This document shows positions 54,391 to 64,000 of a stretch of DNA of 64,000 bases, one piece after another (position 1 is the stretch's first letter; the number at the start of each line of letters is the position of its first letter). The position numbers were made by a program, and so were the translations under genes. The stretch lies in contig NC_037262.1 of NCBI RefSeq assembly GCF_000002425.4, positions 4,128,139-4,192,138 of the forward strand. The letters are read 5' to 3'. The notes beneath the pieces are model-generated. The model was not told where the DNA came from. It saw only the letters and a list, made by a program, of their open reading frames with translations, and ran no database searches. This DNA is from Physcomitrium patens. Its lineage: Eukaryota; Streptophyta; Bryopsida; Funariales; Funariaceae.

Positions 54391-56069
54391 ATGGGGAGCT
54401 CGGAGGCCACCATAGCTGTCGCTGACACCGTTGGATCGCCGGGAGGTGCCTGTGAAGAACTTGCTGGGTCTCTACAAGGTTGGAAACGCAAGGTCCGTCG
54501 GATTTCATCCGCTTTCTTCTGTAGGAAAACTTGGAAACCCTGGCTTCTGAATTTTTCGTAGAAGATGTCTAGTTGGAGTAATGTTGATTGCTTAGCTTGC
54601 ATGTAGATGCTTGTCGTTCATTTTGGTCGTTTTCCTGGCTGAATTCGTTGAGCTCGGATATTATGGAAGATGCCTTTTAATATGAATATTGTCAAGGTTT
54701 TGTAAGGAACTGCATATTTTGTATTTTATCACCTTGGTCAAGATTTATCGCGAGTTTTTGTTTTTGAAGTATTTAATTTGGTTATTTGTCCATGGGAGCT
54801 GCGTACAACTTCAAACTGTCGTACGCCCTCGACTGTCCGCGCAATTTCCCCACCTTTGCTCTTTTATTTTTAAGTTTTTGACACGAACAAACCCCCTCCC
54901 CTCCCCTTCTTTAGATCGTTTGGTGTTCGCTGTGTCTGAAGGCCAGACTACTGTCCTCACGTTGAAGTGGAGCGGAATATAGCATCATTGGTCATTTGAG
55001 TGTGAAAACCATATCACACGTGTGAATCAGCTTCGATGAATGGTGATTGATTGATTTTTTAGTATCTACATCGATCCGCGAAGTTTGGATGAAAGTTTTA
55101 CTTACATTGATGGCATTCTTGCTCTACTGGGTGATTGTTTTCAGCTGTCAGAGACGAGGGGGGGGACCCCAAAGAAGAAGGTTGTGTCATTTTTGACACC
55201 AGATGGCGAAGAAATTAGAAACAAAACACAGTTAAATAAGTATCTCAAAGCTCATCCGGGAACGGTCGTTGTTACTGACTTTGATTGGGGCTCCCCAGGT
55301 TTGCCTACTCTCACTGTCTTTGCAATCCATTTGGTGTTAGAACTTCGTACACCTTTGATATGTGCGTAAGTTGTGATTTTTCTCCGTTTTCGTGATTAAT
55401 CCTAATCGTGAGGATAGATCACTACTTATGAACTTTGTAAATTTTTCTATGTGGGGGCCGCTAATACGATGCCTTGTGTTGCTGTGTCATAAAGCTTTCG
55501 AGCCTGTGACTCCAAATGTGACAAGAAGATCTGCAAGACTAAGCATGAAGGGCCGTTCCTTGTTTGAAGCAATTGACAAGGAGATGGAACCGAAAACCCC
55601 GGTTAAGAAAGCACGCAAAAGTCGTCATAATGGAACAGCAAACAAAGATGAATGTGAGTTTCTTATTGTGTTTTGAAGATTTGAGTCAAATGTTCATAGT
55701 TCATTTTTGGTGCATGTTGCCATGTCTACCAAATTTTATTTCAACTTGCTTCGAAGTACTCAATTTCATCATTCTGAGCCACAAGTAAAATGGTGGTCAT
55801 GTATTCTAACAGCTCTAGCTAAGGGCGAGCCTGCAAACAAGACAGGGCCCGCGGAACCAATGGACATCTCAGAGGATCAATCCCTGCCTGTGACACAGAA
55901 GGAAATTATCGAAACTAATGGGAACCATAAAGCTCCTACCGTGGATATACCCAGTGCAGAAGCTCCAGCAGTTGCGGAAACCAAAGAATTGACTGCACGA
56001 ACCCAGGCTATCAACTCGGAAGCTGAAATAAAGACGGATCTTGAAAATTCTATTGACAAAGCCATGTAA
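54391..56069 (+). CDS. MBD-1: methyl-CpG-binding-domain protein, MBD10/MBD11-like
   Basis: Four exons: 54391-54492, 55145-55298, 55495-55653, 55813-56069 (or 55819, 6 nt shorter in frame); 223 codons. Exon 1 gives an acidic start ending LQGWKRK, which holds the conserved Trp of the MBD. Exon 2 completes the domain (GGTPKKKVVSFLTPDGEEI, NKTQLNKYLKAHPG, DFDWGSP). Exon 3 carries TRRSARLSMKGR and a basic cluster KKARKSRHNG, a likely nuclear signal. Exon 4 is acidic (EPMDISEDQS) and ends SIDKAM. Plant MBD10/11-class proteins bind chromatin in the nucleus; several lack strong methyl-CpG binding, so that activity is uncertain here. The first donor is the unusual AAG/GTCCGT, supported by the paralogue. 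Convergent with MBD-2. Confidence 0.88.
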
Positions 56070-58028
56070 AGAGAAACGAACTGTCTGAGATGTAACGAAG
56101 TCCAACATGGGTTCTAACACAGACGAAAGACGATGCACACATGGTTAATGGTGCCCTTGTTGATGATGTGTCCGCGCCTTGACAGAAATAAGTCTCTAAA
56201 TTTCCAGAAGCAGTTTCTGGACCTGTAACCCAAGCATCGGTGTCCAGTTATGTATCGAATAGGAGGTGGGAATCATGTCATAGTTAGTGCAAGTGTTCAT
56301 CGTATACAAGTTAACCTTGTAGAGAGACTCCAACTGCAGGTATTTGGGACGGTTTATTTTTGTGTGTGTACTCTTGCCGTTGGCCTACAAGCAAAGAAGC
56401 ATGTCAAGCCAGCAGGATCTGTCTCTGCAGACGTTGGGATACTCCTGGTATGTTACTGCCATTTGTAGCACGTCGATTTTCTAAACTATGTGAAGAACGT
56501 AAGCGAATGTCTCCAAGTAGAGCGTAAAGTAGTTTATACCGCAATTACGAAGTGTTTTAGGAAATCATAACACCTAGTTTTCTCAATCCATACAAAATAA
56601 ATAAATGTTTGGACCATAATACGTGTCCTTGTTTCTAAGGTTGAGCAGATTGGTCTTTCTTGTTACTTGCTGCAGAGAATTGATCGTAGCTACGCCGAGT
56701 CCCATTGTTGGATTTGGCGCTTAGGTAAGTGGGTCTTGCAAAGGGACCACTGATCTGCTAACCGAAATGTGTCTATCTATTTCAAAAGGTATTCATAGGT
56801 CCTCACGACGCAAACGGCATGGCATAATACTGACAAGACAAACGTACATCCACATTAGAAATTTAAACATTATGAGCACAAATTATAGACAGCAGGTCCC
56901 AGCACACCTCCACCTTTGTAGCAAGCTACCCAGTCGGCAAACTGACAGAGTAGGTATCGCCAACTCTGAAGTTACATATGTTCACCCGTGCCCATCTCCC
57001 CCATCAATCCCGCTTTAATTTAAAACTTCTCACACCGTACTCGGAATGACAGGAATGAGCAATTGTACTCTCAACGAACTCTCTCAACAGAGCACTCCCC
57101 AAAGACCCGAGTAAATATCACAAATCCGACCAAACTGTCGCTTCACGCCATACCCGTCACAAATAAAACATACTAAGAAGGTACTCAATCCGTCACTTAG
57201 AACGAGTTGTAGTTATAACATCGACCACACCCAAACCAACCAAGTATGAGCCCGCGCCAGTCAAACCCACATCACACAGCCACCATCCCAGGCAGCTAAA
57301 GTCACAACCAGAACATAACCACCACTAATCCACCACATTGAACTGCTCTCACGCCTACCATGTCACGTTGTTCGATGCCCGTACAATAAACCATACACAA
57401 CACACACCACACATCATCGTTTCATCCACACCCACCACCACCACAATAATTTGCAAATCCCCTGTTCTCCCATCATCTCCACATCGCACACCACACTCAG
57501 CGAGTACAGCTGTTGCAAGGGCTTCCGCACCCTGTTCACGAAGTGCACCGAACTCAAAGTAATACTGCAACCTTCACGGCCAAACAGGTAAACAAAATCA
57601 CAGTCTGCTGCACAATGCACACCCGCGTTCTACCTACTCTAACTGGACAACCAAAGAACCCTCTAGGTGGTGCCCGCGTCCAAGCGTTATCCCTTCTACC
57701 CCATTCTCTACCTTTCCTCCTCCCCCACCCTCCCACCGGGTGGATCCTGTCCCTGCATCTGTACTTCCAGGTTCCCCGCCCCTCGTCACACTCCATTTCT
57801 CTACACATCGCGGTTTCGTCCAAGGAGCACCCCATCCTCCTACCACTACCCAGCCCCAAGCTCCAAGTCCAGACCAAACCACAACCACATCCCACACGCC
57901 TCTAGAGGGATACCCTCGCGGCTGCCATCTTCTACCATCCGTTCAACGCTCATCCCAGGAACAATCCCCCTCCGCCATTTCACGTGAACTCGGTCTTGGC
58001 TCCGCCCTCCACCGCTGCGGCCCGCCGC
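56070..58028. other. Shared 3' intergenic space of the convergent MBD pair
   Basis: No coding exon. An AATAAA at 56596-56601 could end MBD-1 transcripts. From about 57200 rightwards the plus strand becomes strongly C-rich, merging into the MBD-2 3' region. Proline-rich open frames on the plus strand here are composition artefacts. Confidence 0.5.
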
Positions 58029-61000
58029 CTAAGCAACTGCCTCTGGCGCAGCAGCACCAACTTCCACCTTCTCAGCCTTCGTCACTTCTTCGACCCCCTC
58101 AGTGGAGCCCTCTGCCATGCCCACCACCGCATCTTTCACCTTCTCACCACCCTCGCCGTTCGACGACTTCTCCGCATCGCCATTGCGCGCTGCTTCTTCC
58201 GCCGCCTTGGACTCCTCGCCGTCTTTCATTGACGCCTCTGCAGGAACTTCCGCCGACTTCCCGCCGTTCGACTCTCCCGACTCCACCTTCACGTCCTCCG
58301 CTTTCTCGCTCGACCCTTCCGTCGTCGCTTCTACGGTTTTCTCCACGGCAGCGACCTCCTCTCCGGGAACGTCCACGTCCATCGCTTTGGTCTCCTCCTT
58401 GTCCTTTCCGTTCTCCTCCACTTTCTCGTCTGCTGCACCATGGGCTCCGTTCTCCGTGCCAGCCTTGACATCTGCCTCCTCGCCCGCGCCTGCTGGTGCA
58501 CACCACAAACCACATTGTTCAACCCCCGCGGATCCAAATCGGCGTCTACCTCCACCCACCATCATCACACACGCACACTTGGTCACATTCCAATGACACC
58601 AATCCCAACCGCCACCCACCGTCCTTCTCGTCCTTTCCGTTCTCACGACTCTTCCTTGACCTCTTCACGGCGGGCCGTTTTATCTCCGCCACCACCTCAA
58701 TGCCTTCTCCCGAAACACGGCCCTTGGAGCTCAGCCTCGCCGATCTTCTCCGGTTCTCGGGTGGGGTCACAGCATCGCCAGCTTCGCAACCAAACAACAC
58801 AACCACCGTGTGAGACCCTCTCCTGCATCCGGACCACGTTACCACCCTAGCCCGACTGTCCGACCACCCAGAATCGTCACCGTCGAGGAGAACTCATCAA
58901 TCACCACCATCCAGACGTTGCCTCACATCACACCCACGTGCTCAGTCTGCAATCCACCAATTGTGCAAATACCACTGCATCCACTCCGCTTGTCCATGCT
59001 GCGTGACCACAGCGGGGTGAACTGGCGCCCAACCCCCTACGACGTCCACAATGCTTCCCCAATTTCCCCTCGCACCCACTACCACCTAGGATCGCCACTA
59101 CCACAACTATCCCCGTGCCCTCGCCGTTCCCCTCGCTGCTGCATTCAATCTTTCTTCCCAAACCCAACCACGCCCACTCATCACGCAACTCCCTGGGACG
59201 TCACAAACCTCTCCAAACCAGTTTCTGCACCCATCATCCCCAACACACATACTCAACGTGCGCCCACATTCCCAACGCATACCTGCAACTCCCCATTCGA
59301 AGTCCCCCGCAGACAGTGTCCCCGGATGAGCTTTCAGATACTTGTCCAGCTGCCTTTTGGTCTTGATTTCCTCGCCGTCAGGGGCCACAAACGTCACGTC
59401 CTTCCTCTTTGGAGTGCCCCCTTTCTTTCCGGACCCCTGACGCCCACCCGCATCATCAACAACACCACGTCAGACCCTCCACAATTGACCAACGCTAACC
59501 AAACACCCACCCCGCGGGCCCTTCATCCACGTCCGATTCCAACCCCTCGTCAACGCCTTCCGTCGACGCCTTCCGCCAGTGCATTCGGCACCCAAGCACG
59601 CCCTTCATCCTGCCCGGAACGCCTACAGCGTCCGCGTCTCTCGACATCCGCGATGTACACACACAAAACACCACACAAACTGCACGATCGATCCCACACC
59701 CGACGTTTTCGAAAGCGTATGCCACCTCTAAATCTATCCCTCTACGACTTCCACCGCAGCGAAGCAGACCTCCCCCGTCACACTTGCGTCCAAGGCTTCG
59801 GGTGTGAGTGGTGGAAGGATTTCATCCCCATCCCCCGCACGGTCACGGTCATGCGTTTCCGCGGCCACGGGTGCCATAACGCATGCATCTCGGCCCCACC
59901 ATCCTACCGTACGCCGGGACCCTCCGAGCCTGCACGTCACAAGGCTTCACGCAAAACATGCGTGGGATGTCGCCCCCACCCATCACTGCTCGAACTCTGA
60001 GCGACCACGAAGTGGATGCCTTCTCCGCACCATCTCCCACCTCCGAACGCCGGCACGGCTCGGAGCGACGGCGTGGCCAGCACTGCACAGGATGCCATGC
60101 TTCGCGATCTTCTCGAGCTCGGAGCATTTCCCACACCACATGCGACCAGGTCGCCCGTCTGGAGGACATGCTCTCGAACCGTGCCTCCGTAAGAGCGGGT
60201 TGCTGGACATCCAGCACCTCGCGTCGGAGTGCATGTGCAGTGTGTCCATGACGTCGGATGGGAGCCCCGTTCGAGCGCCCCAGGCTTGCGACTGCTTAAG
60301 GCGCGTTACACCAACGATAGCCGACACGCACCTTTCTATCGTTGCGCACGGCCCTGCTAGCACAACGCCAGACCAGGAAAGCGACGGTCTTCGGAAGGCG
60401 ACCGAGCCCGCGCATGTCCGGTAATCGACTTCGAAGCGTGTCAAGCGAGGGTTCAAGACGGACCTTGTGAGTCACAGTTACCGTCACGGAAGAGCAAGGC
60501 CGAGCACTCGGCTCCGCGACCCACGGAAACCTGACGACCAGGAAAACCCCGCCTGCTCACAAGATAGACACGCACTGCCGTCGGCCATAGTTCGGCATCC
60601 AGGACATGGGGGCGCGCCTTCTTGCAAGGATCCGGTCAAACCGGCTCTCAGTCCCGTCGTTGTTGTGCGGAGGCGTTCCTCTCAAACTCAGGAGGACAAT
60701 ATCTCAGATAATGTTTGCACGACTGCACTTGCGATCGCCGTCGCGGATAAACTGCGCGGATGTGCGAACGTATTCACCAACACGAAGACCTGTGTGCTTG
60801 GCCGACGACCGTCCCAGGACCAGCACAGGATAAGTTCCAGCGACACGCATGGACACTTCTGCGCTCCCGAGCTGAAGCGCCTCCCCTCACCCAAACCCCC
60901 TCACCGGCACTGCACAGCTATCGCATGTCGTTTCACACAGCCTGCGCTGACGACATGAAGGGACCGACAAATTTCGTCAACTGATGAGAGTGCGACATAC

Positions 61001-62041
61001 TACCGCCTCCCGGGGTACGGAACCAAAAAAAACAAGCTCGCGCATCTCGCAAAGAACCATCCAACCGGCTCTCAACCCCGAGCCTTATGACGCACTCACA
61101 CATCCCGAGGGTCTCACACGAACTTCGGGCGACGTCGGTAGCAAAAACAAAGAGCACCAGCATGGTGCACGGCCCGGTGGGAGCGCTACGAGGCATTCGT
61201 CGCCCGAACTACGATTCGCACCATATTCGTCGTCCTCGATGTCATGTCGTAACCGGTAACTATTGGTTAAGACGGAAATCTCGGGACATCCGCAGCGGTG
61301 TCTGATCGGCACACATCCCATCAAGAAACCTCAAGCTTCGAAATTTGAGCGCCAAGGAATGCAAGAATCTGCCGAATTGCAGCTTTTCTCGCTTTCACGG
61401 GCCATGAAACACCGCCGCGATAATGCTGTCTCGTCACACGCTAGACCCGTCACAACCGACGCAGAATAACGGCTCCGCTCTTTCAGCGGCATCTTCTGGT
61501 AAACGTCATACCAGAAGCTCTCGACACTGCACACCATGCACCTCTCCCAACAGCCGCGCCACGATTTATGCGAGCTACGACCACACCGAGCGTCCATGCA
61601 GTGAACTCGGGCTTCGAAACGGCAACGAACTTGCAGCTTCTTGATGCCACTCTCGAGACCAGAAAATTGACCGACCCCTCGCTCTCGTCACAAATGAATG
61701 CACCCTACCCTAGAGCATCCGATACACGTAACCAAGCGACATCCCGGGCATCCGCGTTTGGAACTATCACCCGCGCTCCCTTCCACTCAGCGCGAACAGC
61801 CCGATAGAACATGACTCTCCCACATGTGCATCCCCAGCGACCGACGTGTTCCCCGACATAATCAACGGATTTCACAACCAAGATTCCCACACTCCCTCGC
61901 ACCAACAACAGAGTTCAGGGTGGGTCTCGCTCCACAGACCTTGCGCTTCCAGCCTTGCAGAGGCCCGGTGAGCTCCTCGAAAGCACTCTCCGGCGTTCCA
62001 ACGACCTCGGCCGCAGCGCAGTCGGCCTCCGGGCTGCCCAT
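58029..62041 (-). CDS. MBD-2: methyl-CpG-binding-domain protein, paralogue of MBD-1
   Basis: Four minus-strand exons: 62041-61940, 59436-59283, 58781-58620, 58489-58029; 292 codons. Exon 1 (102 bp) starts MGSPEADCAAAEVVGTPESA and ends LQGWKRK, like exon 1 of MBD-1. Exon 2 (154 bp, same as MBD-1) has GGTPKRKDVTFVAPDGEEI and RQLDKYLKAHPG, FEWGVA. Exon 3 has NRRRSARLSSKGR and VKRSRKSRENG. Exon 4 is a long acidic Ala/Glu/Lys tail (contains KAMDVDVPGEE), about 68 codons longer than in MBD-1. Intron phases 0, 1, 1 equal those of MBD-1. Donor 1 is AAG/GTCTGT. Nuclear chromatin role inferred from the family; coding GC is much higher than in MBD-1. Confidence 0.9.
59437..61939 (-). other. MBD-2 intron 1, long and CpG-rich
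   Basis: 2503 bp between exon 1 (GTCTGT donor) and exon 2 (CAG acceptor at 59439-59437). Dense in CG dinucleotides, with C exceeding G on the plus strand in its left part. No recognisable element, RNA gene or conserved ORF; the many open frames on both strands reflect the low number of A/T-rich stops. Confidence 0.7.
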
Positions 62042-62072
62042 TCCGCCTCACCTCGCCAACCACGCGATCAAC

Positions 62073-62113
62073 GACACACACACAGACACACACACACACA
62101 CACACACACACAC
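62073..62113. repeat. (CA)n microsatellite just upstream of the MBD-2 start
   Basis: About 20 CA units with one CAGA interruption; on the gene strand it is a (TG)n tract starting about 32 nt before the ATG at 62041, probably within the 5' UTR. Confidence 0.9.
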
Positions 62114-63000
62114 CCGGCGCACCAAACCTCCAGCCGCGTCCACCAGGACCTGCACAAATTACCTCCGCGTCGAAATTCCTCACGCTCTCCACATTTGCCT
62201 GAGCGCCAATCCCCGACGTGAAACAACGCACAGCTGGGGTCCAACCACAGCACACAAGCACCCGCCCCGGGTCTAACTACCACAACCACTGCCCTTCACG
62301 GGAAGAAAACAGGAAAAATAGGTCCGGTGGAGCAAAGCCAATGGCTGGGGCAGCAAACGAGAATCAAAGACCAGCCACGATAATTGATTGCGCGTGCGAC
62401 TGCAACAAGCAGCGGAGAGGAGGAGAAAATCTGCATAAGTAGCGATTGTGGAAGGAGAGAAGACGTAGTTGGTTGAAGAGGGGATCCTAGAGGGTCTGGA
62501 TTCTGGTTTGTTTGGGTGTTCGGAGGTTGGGAAGGAGGGCGGGAGAGAGTCGCTTCGGGCTTGTTAGTGATGTCTAGATACGGAGACTAGAGAAGCTTCG
62601 CGGGCACAGGGGTGCCGGGCCCTATCATTGCCAGTAGCGTTCTCCCTTCTTCTGTTCGGTCTACCGCTCTCTATTTTGCCGTGGCTGAGTTTCGGATTTT
62701 GCACGGGAGCAAAGCGCCAGTCTGCATAACGGGACACTTGACGTGTTATCACCGTTGGGCCTGCTTGTGTGGGTTATAGCGACGCTATCGTCCATGGTTT
62801 CTCTTTTTCCCGCCTTGTTCTTTAGTTCGTTTCACACAGCGCTTCGCAGAATGCGGCTTCTGTTCTTTTTGCGCCCTGCCAACCTGGCGCGGCTTATCTG
62901 ACGTGGGGCTGACACGCTGGCAGTGAGGATTTTTTGGCTGGATTGTTTGCATAATGGCATTGAGAATCATCTCGAAGACCCTTTGATTGGAGGTCGACAC
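62114..63000 (-). promoter_or_regulatory. MBD-2 upstream region
   Basis: GC-moderate sequence between the CA repeat and AT-rich DNA; the likely 5' UTR and promoter of MBD-2. No TATA box or other element that I can defend; no other gene seen. Confidence 0.35.
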
Positions 63001-64000
63001 AGAGTTATATGTGAAGCAATAAGTAATATTTCTTCTACGTCATTAAAATTAATTATTTTTAGAACTCGATCATTCTTTTGAAGTATAAAGTACTCTCATT
63101 CCTTAATAAATATTTTTTGGGTGTGATTATTTTAATTAAAAAAAATAACTCAAATGTTTTTTTTTTTTTTTTTTTTTTTTAAGTTATAAGTACATTGTTT
63201 TTAATAATTTCTAACTCAACTGACTACAACTAGAAAATCTTTTGAAATGTTTTGGTGATAGATTTCAGATTTATTTTTTCTTTCATACAAATTGTATTTA
63301 CATTTTCTAAAAAATGTATGTAAATTGGAAGGTTAAATAATTAAGTTAATCATTATAAGTACTAAATAATTCAAACATCAAAATTTGATTAGACTTAAAG
63401 AAATACAGTAAGAATATGGTAATAACAACTTTTAAAACAATATACCAAATGTTGTTTTCCTAGAAATTCCAAAATTCATAATTAAGAATATATTATTTGA
63501 AAAAAAAATCAGAATCAGCTACCCACCAAATTTTAATTATTATATGTATATATACATATATACACATTCACCCAATTACACTAGATTGAATTGTCTTGAA
63601 GTAACATATGATATCTTTCATTTTCTTTTCGGTTTTTTTTTTTTTTTTTTTTTTTTTAAGTGGTTCACTATCAATGACATCTTATTAAATAGCAATTTGT
63701 TTTTAATTTTTTTAATTGCAGTTAAGATAGTGTTTCAAAAAGAAAATAGACTCAATATATTGTGCATCATATTTGATTGGTACTTTAATTTAAGCAACTT
63801 TGAATTTTTTTAAAAAACAGTTAAAATTTTTCCTATCTAATAATTCATAATTCTAAGTTTGCAAAAAAGGTTTATATATTAACAAATTATGGAAAAAAAA
63901 TAGACTATAACCATGGATTCTTTACTTTAAATTTTTAAATTTTTATTGAATAATTACAATGTAAGTTAATGAATAAAAATGATGTTTTTAAAAAAATTAA
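63001..64000. other. AT-rich intergenic DNA at right edge
   Basis: No gene. Poly-T tracts at about 63157-63180 and 63626-63657 and a (TA)n patch at 63541-63560. Confidence 0.6.

Noticed and set aside
57513-60424. Long proline/serine-rich open frames on the plus strand (for example 57740-58468 and 58810-60000)
   Set aside because: They are antisense to the MBD-2 exons and its GC-rich intron; stops are rare there because of composition. The minus-strand exons have domain homology, conserved phases and splice sites.
59849-61196. Minus-strand open frames inside MBD-2 intron 1 (for example 60456-59983)
   Set aside because: No domain, no similarity between frames, and MBD-1 has nothing corresponding. 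Treated as intron.

Overview
The window looks like nuclear DNA of a land plant, most likely a non-flowering one; a moss is my best guess. The evidence is spliced genes with GT-AG introns of about 130 to 650 bp, plant-type Ty3/gypsy and Ty1/copia retrotransposons, a chromodomain element of the Tf1/sushi-like self-priming kind, a decayed NLR-style leucine-rich repeat array, and two MBD10/MBD11-like genes. The species cannot be fixed from the sequence alone.

Positions 1-44,033 are a retrotransposon graveyard with deep nesting. I name four families. A is Ty3/gypsy with a ~1.4 kb LTR and a D-H-G-S protease. B is a chromodomain Ty3/gypsy with ~540-550 bp LTRs and an extra ORF after pol. C is a non-chromodomain Ty3/gypsy with ~740-775 bp LTRs and a PBS resembling the Asp-tRNA type. 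D is a Ty1/copia relic. The host layer at 7,531-~14,960 is D, which carries an AT-rich insert at 7,747-11,256 and was hit by B1 (ending at 7,530). B1 was in turn hit by A1 (1-5,435, running off the left edge). A second stack is B3 (17,437-44,033, minus strand, TSD AATAT). It was hit by the young complete element B2 (19,418-25,765, plus strand, TSD TATAA) and by C1 (28,643-42,499). C1 was hit by C2 (34,807-38,588), and C2 by A2 (remnant 35,220-37,027), giving four levels.

Positions 44,034-47,450 are AT-rich and hold a broken LRR array with a ~144 bp period. From about 47.5 kb the composition becomes gene-like. An RCC1-repeat gene of six exons lies at 47,803-50,782 (plus). Two methyl-CpG-binding-domain paralogues lie tail to tail: MBD-1 at 54,391-56,069 (plus, four exons) and MBD-2 at 58,029-62,041 (minus, four exons). 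They share exon lengths and intron phases, but MBD-2 is GC-rich and has a 2.5 kb CpG-rich first intron. The right end (63,000-64,000) is AT-rich intergenic DNA.

The most interesting signals are these. B2 carries an 11-nt self-complementary R/PBS pair, placed 31 bp after a TATA box as expected for Tf1-style self-priming. A third ORF is conserved in all three B copies. A hairpin straddles the inferred B transcription start. The LTR of family A contains a stretch collinear with the gag/protease linker of family C. The MBD pair is convergent and compositionally split.
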